A DNA stretch of 64,000 nucleotides from an uncultured Latescibacterota bacterium (GTDB taxonomy: Bacteria > Latescibacterota > UBA2968), in assembly GCA_951812755.1 (NCBI GenBank), contig OX638329.1:481339-545338 (forward strand), in the 5' to 3' direction. The stretch's first letter is position 1. Every line of letters begins with the position of its first letter. Below the pieces are notes generated by a model. It had not been told where the DNA came from, ran no database searches, and saw nothing but the letters and a program-made list of their open reading frames with translations. Of this stretch, positions 51,622-58,940 are shown piece by piece. The translations under genes and the position numbers were made by a program.

Positions 51622-51912
51622 CTAACGAGGTATCAGCCGAATGTCCAGACGACAGCCGACAGCCTCTGCATATTTTTTAAGGGTGGCAAGAGAAGGAGAA
51701 TGTTTTTTGTGGCGTCCCGATGCTTCAAGGCGTGCAATTGCGGGCGTTTTGGTACCCATCTTTTTAGCCACATCAGCCTGGGTTAGACCTGCATTTTTTC
51801 TGGCTCTGAGCATTTCATCAAAAAGCACAAATTCATCTGCAAACGCGTCGTATTCAGCGACAAATTCTGGATCTCTCTTCCATTCGTCAATCATTTCACG
51901 ATGTGTTTTCAT
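51622..51912 (-). CDS. XRE-family HigA-like antitoxin
   Basis: 96 residues with an N-terminal helical arm (MKTHREMIDEWKRDPEFVAEYDAF) and an HTH domain (LRARKNAGLTQADVAKKMGTKTPAIARLEA, SPSLATLKKYAEAVGCRLDIRLIP). This is the usual antitoxin of RelE/HigB-like pairs. Its ATG overlaps the TGA of the upstream toxin remnant, so it is still coupled although the toxin is broken. A fragment of a related antitoxin lies at 52730-52902. Confidence 0.85.
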   Translation of the reverse strand: MKTHREMIDEWKRDPEFVAEYDAFADEFVLFDEMLRARKNAGLTQADVAKKMGTKTPAIARLEASGRHKKHSPSLATLKKYAEAVGCRLDIRLIPR

Positions 51913-52052
51913 GTTTCTTCTAAGATTCCCAAATTTGGACCAAAAATCGAGATACGCTCTGTAATCCGAGGATAAACAGCTCTGAGTCCCACGGGCCAGG
52001 CATTCACGATACTTTGGACTTTCTCATTGTAATAAACAATTTTCCAATTCAT
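51909..52052 (-). pseudogene. RelE/HigB-like toxin, N-terminal fragment
   Basis: MNWKIVYYNEKVQSIVNAWP ... ISIFGPNLGILEET, 47 residues. The beginning is a normal toxin start (KIVYYNEKV, ITERISIFGPNLG), but the catalytic C-terminal half (the ELR...R..Y and LLH.F.KK blocks) is deleted and the frame ends at the antitoxin ATGA. Likely a non-toxic remnant. Confidence 0.75.
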
Positions 52053-52135
52053 ACCAAAAATTAACAAATTTGTTAATAAAAAGCAACTCATAATCCTTCA
52101 TTTGATATTATACGACAATGCCGTTTTAACGTTAG

Positions 52136-52582
52136 TTATTTCCCAAGACCGTCAATGACGTCACAGATATAATCTCGCAACCATGGTTCTGGCTCAGAAT
52201 GCGATTTCAGAACAGGCAGAATCTCACGGTCGCTCCACAATTCTGTTGCTTGAACTGCAGCATCTCTAATCTCCACATCATCTAAAGCTAACGCATCGCG
52301 CACGAGTTCGGAACGCCATGAACTCGTTCCTAAATGTTCTTGCCGACCAAGACAACGCAGAACAGATGCTGCGAAGACCGGTTGCTTGGCATCTAAGGAA
52401 AAATCTCTCAACCACTCGAGAATGCGCAGGTCTTCTCCAGATTGCAATGCCTGTCCTATAATGCCCTCAGCCTTATGGAGCATACCATCCTCAAGGAATT
52501 TGGCTTCAAAGGCTGCGTGCAATTTGTTTGTGAGTCGCGCTTGTTTGCGCTCTTCATCTTGCCCATATTTGGCGGGAGTCAT
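52136..52582 (-). CDS. Hypothetical helical-repeat protein (148 aa)
   Basis: MTPAKYGQDEERKQARLTNKL... Helix pairs with spacing like HEAT repeats (LQSGEDLRILEWLRDFSLDA, PVFAASVLRCLGRQ, RSELVRDALALDDVEIRDAAVQATELWSD, LRDYICDVIDGLGK). Probably a small protein-binding scaffold. Partner and function unknown. Confidence 0.6.
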   Translation of the reverse strand: MTPAKYGQDEERKQARLTNKLHAAFEAKFLEDGMLHKAEGIIGQALQSGEDLRILEWLRDFSLDAKQPVFAASVLRCLGRQEHLGTSSWRSELVRDALALDDVEIRDAAVQATELWSDREILPVLKSHSEPEPWLRDYICDVIDGLGK

Positions 52583-52626
52583 GTCGGCACCTAATCCTTT
52601 AAAACAGAAGGGGAAGTTTACGTAAA

Positions 52627-52902
52627 CTTTGTTGGACTTGACCCGTTTTAGTGGACAACTTATCTCTTTCAGAGAAAGGAGTCCACAATGGGAAGAAAAA
52701 GATCATATCCAACCGCATTTCGTCAGCAAATGGTCGCGCTGGTCTAACTCAAGAGCAGGTCGCCGAGAAGATGGGCACGAAGGCGACAGCGATTACTCGC
52801 TTAGAGTCTGCCAATAGCCGACATTCCCCAAAGGTAGAAACGTTGCGAAAATATGCAGAGGCCGTAGGCTGTCAACTCAATATTGAATTGATTCCCGATT
52901 GA
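52627..52902 (+). pseudogene. Scar: IS3-family left end fused to an XRE antitoxin fragment
   Basis: 52627-52687 (TTTTAGTGGACA and AAAGGAGTCCACA) looks like the end of an IS3-type element, followed by ATG 52688 opening MGRKRSYPTAFRQQMVALV, the N-terminus of an IS3 OrfA, which then stops. In another frame from 52730 the sequence reads GRAGLTQEQVAEKMGTKATAITRLES ... EAVGCQLNIELIPD, the C-terminal HTH half of a HigA-like antitoxin. The two pieces are joined at GTCGCGCTGGTC. Neither gene is complete. Confidence 0.65.
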
Positions 52903-52930
52903 CGTGAGGGTATCGGTTTAATAAGAAAGA

Positions 52931-52965
52931 ACGGGTAGAGAATTATAATATTCTTTACCTGTTTT
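52931..52965 (+). terminator. Terminator after the antitoxin fragment
   Basis: ACGGGTAGAGAAT / ATTCTTTACCTGT with two G-T pairs, followed by TTTCTTTTT. Confidence 0.65.
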
Positions 52966-52971
52966 CTTTTT

Positions 52972-53043
52972 GCCAGACAGCGTCTGGCAAATCGGTTGTT
53001 GAGGGAATTTCGCTGAGTTCTGATTTTTCAGACGGTGTCTGAA
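52972..53043. repeat. Pair of related 17-bp palindromes
   Basis: GCCAGACAGCGTCTGGC (52972-52988) and TTCAGACGGTGTCTGAA (53027-53043) share the CAGAC-N3-GTCTG core, 55 bases apart, just 3' of the MNT-HEPN operon. Possible protein-binding sites or overlapping terminators. Confidence 0.55.
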
Positions 53044-53067
53044 GAATTTGCCTAATAGAGTAGGATA

Positions 53068-53478
53068 TCAGGCATCTCCGAGATTCAACTTTGTCCTCAA
53101 AGTGCGGCGAACACGCCGCATAACTTTAACCGCATCTTTAGACTCTTCAACAGTGGCATTTTCCCCGGGATAGCGAAATTCAACGGCAAATGGAGACAGG
53201 AAATTCATATCATCTCGAAGTATCTCAAGTTCGGTGTCAATATCTACAGCGAAATCTAATAATGCCAAAAGGTCGTGAATTTTTGGAAAATGAATGCGAT
53301 GAAGAACCAGAAAGGCTTTGAGATACTTTTCTATACATTGCTGCGCGCAAAAACACACATTGTCGGGAACGGGTTCTTTGCGTTTCCGGACCATTGTTGT
53401 GGCAGTGCGAAAGTCTTCTTCTGCTTTATAGATCCACGCTTGTATATCACCCGGCGGATTTGTAGAGGGTGCGTCCAA
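53068..53478 (-). CDS. HEPN-domain protein of an MNT-HEPN toxin-antitoxin pair
   Basis: About 136 residues if TTG 53478 is used (AGGAA upstream); the exact start is uncertain because the frame overlaps the MNT gene. Helical HEPN core: QAWIYKAEEDFRTATTMVRK, FCAQQCIEKYLKAFLVLHRI, HDLLALLDFAV, EFRYPGENATVEESKDAVKVMRRVRRTLR. The R-x4-6-H RNase motif of toxic HEPN is not obvious, so it belongs to the substrate-binding-like HEPN group. It forms a complex with the MNT partner, which lies upstream and overlaps by about 32 bases. Confidence 0.8.
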   Translation of the reverse strand: MDAPSTNPPGDIQAWIYKAEEDFRTATTMVRKRKEPVPDNVCFCAQQCIEKYLKAFLVLHRIHFPKIHDLLALLDFAVDIDTELEILRDDMNFLSPFAVEFRYPGENATVEESKDAVKVMRRVRRTLRTKLNLGDA

Positions 53479-53785
53479 GTTTGAAAATTTCCTCGAGAAA
53501 TGGATCAAAGTTTTGCAGATGGGTTTGAATTTCTTCAGGTGTACGCACGACAATATCCATCGCAACGTATTTTGGACGACAAATGCGAGCAATTGCGGCA
53601 CTTCGTGCTGTTGGCCGCAAATCTGTATCCATGATGACAAGCAAATCTAAATCGCTATTGGTCTTTGGCTCGCCATAAGCATAAGAGCCAAAGAGGATAA
53701 TCTGATCTGGATGAAAGTGTTCGACAATTTTGTTTGCGATCTCATCCAAAAGCGATTCTGTAATTTTTTGTACTTTTGCATTCAT
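53447..53785 (-). CDS. MNT nucleotidyltransferase of an MNT-HEPN pair
   Basis: 112 residues with the minimal nucleotidyltransferase motif GSYAYGEPKTNSDLDLLV (GSx-G-x8-SD-x-D, metal Asps near 43 and 45) and a third acidic residue in YVAMDIVV. MNT antitoxins of this type AMPylate or otherwise neutralise HEPN RNases. First gene of the pair. Complete by length. Confidence 0.88.
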   Translation of the reverse strand: MNAKVQKITESLLDEIANKIVEHFHPDQIILFGSYAYGEPKTNSDLDLLVIMDTDLRPTARSAAIARICRPKYVAMDIVVRTPEEIQTHLQNFDPFLEEIFKLGRTLYKSAG

Positions 53786-53907
53786 ACCCTGAGTATTTCC
53801 TACTTAATTCGTTCCGAACAGTCATGAATCAGATGGACACATGTAATAAATATACAAAGGATAACAAAACAAGACAAATACGAGGAAATCCCTTTTTCTG
53901 CTGGCGT

Positions 53908-54045
53908 TCAGGGCGCAGGTCGTCGTACTGTCTCTTCAAAGTAAGTTGCCTCCGGATTGTCAATCCAATCGCCAATCCAACCCAGTTTCTTCAGTCCGTT
54001 TTGAACAATTGGCAAGGTCGCCCGCAATTCTTTTATGGCACCCAG
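53908..54045 (-). pseudogene. C-terminal remnant of an unidentified gene
   Basis: A minus-strand frame reads AIKELRATLPIVQNGLKKLG, then WIGDWIDNPEATYFEETVRRPAP and stop. The composition is protein-like, but an in-frame TGA just upstream and no start codon make it a gene end left by a deletion. The rest of 53786-54088 shows nothing recognisable. Confidence 0.35.
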
Positions 54046-54088
54046 TCACGCCAGTGGCGTTGATGACGTCACAAACCTGGATACCGTT

Positions 54089-54940
54089 CTAATAAGACGG
54101 TGTGTTCTCTGGATCCTTCCACAGCCGCACGGTGAAGCGGTGGTCCTCTTCGATCAGGTCTGGCTCGGTGCCGTTGTGGTCGCGCATGGATCCGATGATT
54201 CGGTTGCGCACGCCCATGCCGAGATGCTCCACATAACCATAATCGCGCAACACGTCCTTCACGAGTTCGTTTCTGGATACGCGCAGAACGCCCTCGCGCA
54301 TTTTTTCTACTGTGACGCTATTGGGTAGCCGCCCTGGCGAGATGACTTCGAGGCGATCGCGGTACATAGAAACTTCGACATCTGTACCAACGAGCGTGTA
54401 GTCCCTGTGAACAACGGCGTTGACTATTGACTCCCGAACAGCCTCCAGTGGAAGTGCCTTTTTGCGGATACGACGTCCGCCTTCGAGCCAGGCGATGGTG
54501 TGCAGGTTGCGGTTGGCGAAGTCCACGGCCTGGTCAATCACGCCCTTCTCTTCGACGCGACCACGTTCTGACATGATCGAAACGAGGGGACCTCGTATCA
54601 CTTCCTCGTCAACGGTATCGTATTCCTTCTCATTGCGAGGAAAGGCGGTCGCCGTGATTCCGGCCTGCGGCACGCGGTAATTCGGGTTTTCGCCGAATAG
54701 CAATAACCCTGCGACGGTGGCGGCAGTGATTCCCCCTGCTTCGACGAGGAGGCCAGTGTTCAAGAGAAGCCGGCGCCACGATTCGCGATCGTTGACAGAC
54801 GGCGCATCGCGCTTTAACAGAACGCGGAAGTAGTTGTTGAGCCGGTCTATATCGAGGCTATCCAGTCCCATATCGAGCACAGGCTTGATCTCGTAGTTCT
54901 CGCCGTTTCTGATTATTTCTATCAGATCGGTTCGGTTCAC
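54089..54940 (-). CDS. AlbA_2/RecG-like ATP-binding regulator, lacking most of the AlbA_2 domain
   Basis: 283 residues from GTG 54940 (GGAG eight bases upstream; ATG 54982 is an alternative). It begins as usual for this family (NRTDLIEIIRNGENYE) but jumps after 15 residues to the linker KPVLDMGLDSLDIDRLNNYF, so roughly 120 residues of AlbA_2 are gone in frame. The rest is intact: RESWRRLLLNTGLL, AATVAGLLLFGENPN, the HATPase_c_4 block RESIVNAVVHRDYTLVGTDVEVSMYRDRLEVISPGRLP, and HLGMGVRNRI. Probably a transcription regulator that has lost DNA binding, or a decaying gene. Confidence 0.75.
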   Translation of the reverse strand: MNRTDLIEIIRNGENYEIKPVLDMGLDSLDIDRLNNYFRVLLKRDAPSVNDRESWRRLLLNTGLLVEAGGITAATVAGLLLFGENPNYRVPQAGITATAFPRNEKEYDTVDEEVIRGPLVSIMSERGRVEEKGVIDQAVDFANRNLHTIAWLEGGRRIRKKALPLEAVRESIVNAVVHRDYTLVGTDVEVSMYRDRLEVISPGRLPNSVTVEKMREGVLRVSRNELVKDVLRDYGYVEHLGMGVRNRIIGSMRDHNGTEPDLIEEDHRFTVRLWKDPENTPSY

Positions 54941-55045
54941 GTTTTTTCTCCATGAGGTGAGGGACTTCCTGTTCTCAACCATTCTTACAGGTCTTATCCG
55001 TCCATAGTGGTCATGAACCGGATCGGTTGTCTAAGAGGCTGTTTT

Positions 55046-55250
55046 AAAATTAATACCTGATGTTACGCATGTCCGGCGTTTTGTCATGCTGAGCGTAGCC
55101 GAAGCATCTTTTCCACCTGAGTTGGTAAGAGATGAACTGGCCTGAGAGGCGGCCAGTTGTACCCCGCTCCTTCGACTCCGCTGCGCTCCGCTCAGAATGA
55201 CAGGGCAATAGCGCATCGCCGAGAAGGGGCAAAATGAGTTTTAAAACAGT
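55046..55250. repeat. Composite repeat: family I with a family II element inserted
   Basis: In reverse orientation this is the repeat of 26705-26826 plus its flanks (GTTTTAAAA, TTTTGCCCCTTCT). At the loop of family I a complete family II element is inserted (ATGAACTGGCCTGAGAGG / GGCCAGTTGTACCCCGCTCC, 55131-55170). Together they fill most of the 54941-55377 gap. Confidence 0.8.
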
Positions 55251-55340
55251 CTCTAACAAATATAAAGAGAGGTAAGCAAATAAAACAAGCCAAATACGGA
55301 GAAATTGGGTTTCGGACTGCGACATCTACGTCACGGTGTC

Positions 55341-55369
55341 TTGCATGTCGCGCTTGTGTTGGCTATACT
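55341..55369 (+). promoter_or_regulatory. Sigma-70-like promoter giving a leaderless GNAT mRNA
   Basis: TTGCAT, 17 bases, TATACT. The -10 box ends eight bases before the ATG at 55378, so transcription would begin at or just before the start codon; no ribosome site is present. Confidence 0.45.
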
Positions 55370-55377
55370 TTACATTC

Positions 55378-55887
55378 ATGAAAATTGATATTCGCTCTCT
55401 TAAATCGTCTGAGGTGTCTCGGCTTCAGTATTTGCCGTTTGGTCGGAAAGAAACGCAGCGGCGGCGGTTTATGCTACAGGAATCCGGCAGGCTCATTTTT
55501 TTTGTGGCCTGGTGGGACAATTTGCCAGTGGCGCAGGTGTTGCTCAATTGGGAAGGTGGCGATGCTTCTGGCGTGCCACCGCAAGTGCGACCGTGGCCCG
55601 AGGCGTCGTCTCTTTTTGTTCATCCAGATTATCGGCGAATGGGTGTTGCTTCGCGGTTGTTAGATGTGTGTGAGCGGATCACTTTTCAGCGGGATTATGT
55701 GAATATTGGTCTGTGCGTTCATGTGGCGAATCAACCTGCGCTGAATTTATACGCTCGCCGCGGGTACAGAGATGCGGGATGGGATCCGTATTTGGCTCAG
55801 GGTGTTTATGTCGATTCCAATGGGGGCCGGAGTAATTGGAGAGAGTTGCGCGTTTATTTGATTAAGTCATTCGGGAAGGGAATATGA
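55378..55887 (+). CDS. GNAT-family N-acetyltransferase
   Basis: 169 residues from MKIDIRSLKSSEVSRLQYLPFG. The acetyl-CoA-binding motif A reads SSLFVHPDYRRMGVASRLLDVCE (R-x2-G-x-A/G), and motif B NIGLCVHVANQPALNLYARRGYRDAG. Acceptor unknown. It overlaps pdxH by four bases (ATGA), so the two are translationally coupled. Confidence 0.88.
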   Translation: MKIDIRSLKSSEVSRLQYLPFGRKETQRRRFMLQESGRLIFFVAWWDNLPVAQVLLNWEGGDASGVPPQVRPWPEASSLFVHPDYRRMGVASRLLDVCERITFQRDYVNIGLCVHVANQPALNLYARRGYRDAGWDPYLAQGVYVDSNGGRSNWRELRVYLIKSFGKGI

Positions 55888-56465
55888 ATCCAGATCCTTT
55901 TGTTCAGTTTGATATGTGGTTTGAAGAGGCGAGAGCTTCGGAGCCGACACTGCCCGAAGCCGTGGCACTGGCAACGGCGACGAGTGATGGGCGGCCTTCG
56001 GTGCGTATGGTGCTGGTGAAACAGTGCGATCGGGATGGGTTTGTGTTTTTTACGAATCGAGAGAGTCGCAAGGTCGATGAATTGGCGGAGAATTCCAGAG
56101 CAGCTCTGCTATTCCACTGGAAATCACTGGGCAGGCAGTTGCGTATTGAGGGGACGGTTGAGGCGGTCCCTGATGAGGTGTCCAGGGCGTATTTTGATTC
56201 TCGGCCTCGGGGTAGTCGCTTGAGTGCCTGGGCGTCACCTCAAAGTAAAAAAATTCCCGATCGGGCGTTTTTGGAAGATCGCGTGGCAGAATTGGATCGA
56301 AAATATCCGGGAGAGGATGTGCCGTTGCCGGATTTTTGGGGGGGCTATCGGGTGGTTCCCGATCAGTTTGAATTTTGGGTGAATAGGGATGATCGGTTGC
56401 ACGATCGGTTTTTGTATGTTCGGCAAGGTGGTGGCGCGTGGAAGCGCGCTTTGCTGGCGCCTTGA
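55884..56465 (+). CDS. pdxH: Pyridoxamine 5'-phosphate oxidase
   Basis: 193-residue FMN-dependent enzyme that oxidises PNP/PMP to pyridoxal 5'-phosphate, last step of vitamin B6 synthesis. Family blocks: ALATATSDGRPSVRMVLVKQ, GFVFFTNRESRKVDELAENSRAALLFHWKSLGRQLRIEG (FMN/PLP contacts), SRPRGSRLSAWASPQS, and the C-terminal FWGGYRVVPDQFEFW with RLHDRFLYVR and LLAP. Complete. Next to pdxJ, which makes its substrate. Confidence 0.93.
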   Translation: MNPDPFVQFDMWFEEARASEPTLPEAVALATATSDGRPSVRMVLVKQCDRDGFVFFTNRESRKVDELAENSRAALLFHWKSLGRQLRIEGTVEAVPDEVSRAYFDSRPRGSRLSAWASPQSKKIPDRAFLEDRVAELDRKYPGEDVPLPDFWGGYRVVPDQFEFWVNRDDRLHDRFLYVRQGGGAWKRALLAP

Positions 56466-56505
56466 GAATTGTGAAGGCCACCCCCAACCCACCCCACTGG
56501 ATTGC

Positions 56506-56528
56506 GGCTAAAAACATGCCGCAATGAC
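56506..56528. repeat. Extragenic palindrome family III
   Basis: ACTGGATTGCGGC / GCCGCAATGAC (reverse orientation), between pdxH and pdxJ. Confidence 0.65.
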
Positions 56529-56566
56529 AATTGTCGTTTATGTCTCACCTTTTAACAGGGATTACA

Positions 56567-57289
56567 ATGACCAAACTCAGTGTAAATTTGAATCGGGTGG
56601 CGCTGTTGCGGAATAGTCGGCCGCTTACTTTTCCCAGTGTGACAAGGGCGGCGCAGGTGTGTATTGATGCGGGGGCGCATGGTATTACGGTGCATCCCCG
56701 GCCCGATGAGCGGCATATTCGCAGGACGGATGTTTATGAGTTGAAAGAAATGATTTCGGGGGTGGAGTACAATATTGAGGGCAATCCCTTTCCCGATTTT
56801 ATGGATATGGTGCGGGATGTGGTGCCCGATCAGTGTACGCTGGTGCCCGATGAACCCGATCAGAGTACGTCCGATCACGGTTGGGATTTGAGACGGGATG
56901 GGGAGCGGCTTGTGCCGATTATTGCGGAGTTGAAAGATCTGGGGATTCGGGTTTCTCTGTTTATGGATCCGGTGCCGGAGGATATGGTGCTCGCAAAGGC
57001 TCTGGATGCGGATCGCGTTGAACTTTATACGGAGTCTTACGCTTCTGCTTATGAAGGGGGCAATGTGGGACCTGTTTTTCGGCAGTACGCGGATTCGGCT
57101 CGCGCGGCACAGGATGTTGGGTTGGGGGTTAATGCCGGGCACGATCTCAATCTCGATAATTTGGGTGAGTTTGTGACGATTCCCGGTGTTCTCGAGGTGT
57201 CTATTGGTCACGCGCTGATCGCAGATACTGTTTTTATGGGATTGGAGAATACGGTGAAGGCGTATTTGAAGGTGTTGGGGTATGGGTGA
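56567..57289 (+). CDS. pdxJ: Pyridoxine 5'-phosphate synthase
   Basis: 240 residues from MTKLSVNLNRVALLRNSR (AGGG before ATG 56567; an upstream in-frame ATG at 56531 overlaps a repeat). A TIM-barrel enzyme joining 3-amino-2-oxopropyl phosphate and 1-deoxyxylulose 5-phosphate. Signature blocks: GITVHPRPDERHI, NIEGNPF, TLVPDEPDQSTSDHGWDL, VELYTE, GVNAGHDLNLDNL and EVSIGHALI. Indicates the DXP-dependent B6 route. Confidence 0.93.
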   Translation: MTKLSVNLNRVALLRNSRPLTFPSVTRAAQVCIDAGAHGITVHPRPDERHIRRTDVYELKEMISGVEYNIEGNPFPDFMDMVRDVVPDQCTLVPDEPDQSTSDHGWDLRRDGERLVPIIAELKDLGIRVSLFMDPVPEDMVLAKALDADRVELYTESYASAYEGGNVGPVFRQYADSARAAQDVGLGVNAGHDLNLDNLGEFVTIPGVLEVSIGHALIADTVFMGLENTVKAYLKVLGYG

Positions 57290-57385
57290 GCGCTAATAAT
57301 TGACAAAGCGATTTCATTTGTTTATTATTGCACGTTGGGCCGGTTAGTGAATGAAGTATTATCAAAGAAAGGATTATCCAACGCG

Positions 57386-58723
57386 ATGAATGTGCAGGTG
57401 ACCGAGTCGGGGACGTGGCGTCGAACATTGGAGATTGAGGCCCCGGCGGAAGATGTGGATAAGCGCCTCAATGACGCTTACAGAAAATACAGCAAGACCC
57501 TTAATTTGCCGGGATTTCGCAAGGGTAAAGTTCCCCTGAGCGTTATCAAACGACAATTTGGGTCAGCCATCCAGGGCGAGGTTGTCCAGGAGATGGTCGA
57601 GGAATTTTATCGGGAGGCGAGTGAAGCCGAAGGGATTCAACCCGTTTCTCAGGCGAGTATTGACGATATCAATTTTGAAGAGGGACAACCTCTGGTGTTC
57701 AAAGCTTCTGTTGATGTCCGCCCGGAGATAACTGTCGAGACCTATAAGGGGTTGAAGGTGACGCGGCCTGTGTTTGCGGTTGAAGACGAGCATGTTGATG
57801 ATCGGCTGCGGTATATGCAAGAGGAGAGTGCTACCGAGCAAGTCGTGGAGCGCGCTGCCGATCTCGACGATGTGGTTTTTGCCGATGTCGAAGAACTCGA
57901 TGAGGACGGCGGTCCAGTGGCCGATCACAGGTCAGACGATCAATCGATTCGGCTGTTTAAGACAGAAGATGGCAAGCCGACTGAGTTGGCAAAACAATTG
58001 ATCGGTGTTGCGGCCGGTGAGTCCCGTGAGGTTGCGATTACGCGGCCCGTTCAGGATGAGCACGATCACGAAGATTGTGATCACGACCACGATGAGCACG
58101 ATCATGAGGAGCACGACGAAGAGCCGAAAGAAGAGACCGTGATGTTCCGCGTGACGGCAAAAGAAATACGCGAGCGCGAGTTGCCCGAATTGAATGATGA
58201 GTTGGCTCAGGATGTCGGCGGTGTGGAGACGTTGGACGAACTCAAAACGCAAATTCGCAATGAGATGCAGGCGCAATACGATCAGGCTATTCGCCAACGC
58301 GTTGAGGAAAGTTTGATGGATGCGCTGATTGAGGGAAATTCTTTTGAGGTTCCCGATAGTATGGTCGAAAATTATCTCGAGGGTATGATCGAGTCGTATA
58401 AGCGAGAGCACGCTGGTCACGATCACGGGATTGACGAAGATGCGCTTCGCGAGGAAGGGCGCGATCAAGCCGAGCGCGGTGTCAAACGCTTTTTGTTGCT
58501 GGATGCTGTTGCAGATCAGGAAAATATCGAAGTGACGGATGAAGATCTGGACAAACATCTCGAAGAGATGTCGCAACGGCACAATATTGAGGGACCTCGT
58601 CTGCGTCAAATTTTGAGCCGAACCGAGCAGCTCGATCAGATTGAGTCGGATATTAAAACTCAGAAGACGTTTGATTTTCTCATCGATAACGCAGATATTG
58701 AAGATGTTGAGGAAGTTGAATAG
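57386..58723 (+). CDS. tig: Trigger factor (ribosome-bound chaperone/PPIase) with a His/Asp-rich insert
   Basis: 445 residues from MNVQVTESGTWRRTLEIEAP. The N-terminal ribosome-binding domain has the signature GFRKGKVPLSVIKRQFG near 43-60; the FKBP-type PPIase domain spans about 150-250; the C-terminal chaperone arms follow (LDELKTQIRNEMQAQYDQA, IDNADIEDVEEVE). Inside the PPIase domain, about residues 227-250, sits a run of H, D and E (HDHEDCDHDHDEHDHEEHDE), and a second small HDHG lies in the arms. Such runs bind metals, as in SlyD. First gene of the tig-clpP-clpX run. Confidence 0.93.
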   Translation: MNVQVTESGTWRRTLEIEAPAEDVDKRLNDAYRKYSKTLNLPGFRKGKVPLSVIKRQFGSAIQGEVVQEMVEEFYREASEAEGIQPVSQASIDDINFEEGQPLVFKASVDVRPEITVETYKGLKVTRPVFAVEDEHVDDRLRYMQEESATEQVVERAADLDDVVFADVEELDEDGGPVADHRSDDQSIRLFKTEDGKPTELAKQLIGVAAGESREVAITRPVQDEHDHEDCDHDHDEHDHEEHDEEPKEETVMFRVTAKEIRERELPELNDELAQDVGGVETLDELKTQIRNEMQAQYDQAIRQRVEESLMDALIEGNSFEVPDSMVENYLEGMIESYKREHAGHDHGIDEDALREEGRDQAERGVKRFLLLDAVADQENIEVTDEDLDKHLEEMSQRHNIEGPRLRQILSRTEQLDQIESDIKTQKTFDFLIDNADIEDVEEVE

Positions 58724-58776
58724 ACGAGAAAAGCGCGAATAGACGAATAGACGAACCCCGCTCAACCACCCAAAAC

Positions 58777-58832
58777 CTCTGGATTACTTCGTCATGCTTC
58801 GCGTGGCGGCTAAAAACATGCCGCAATGACGA
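58777..58832. repeat. Extragenic palindrome family III, interrupted copy
   Basis: CCTCTGGATT, then an extra ACTTCGTCATGCTTCGCGT, then GGCGGCTAAAAACATGCC and GCAATGAC. The 19-base insert doubles one arm. Confidence 0.55.
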
Positions 58833-58860
58833 TGGTTAGGATTGATTCGTTGATTCGTAG

Positions 58861-58900
58861 ATGAACTGGCCTGAGAGGCGGCCAGTTTTACACCGTTCCG
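58861..58900. repeat. Extragenic palindrome family II
   Basis: ATGAACTGGCCTGAGAGGCG / GCCAGTTTTACACCGTTCC, between tig and clpP. Confidence 0.7.
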
Positions 58901-58940
58901 TGCAGTTTCTTACATTTAAACATGGGATTTAAAATTAAAT

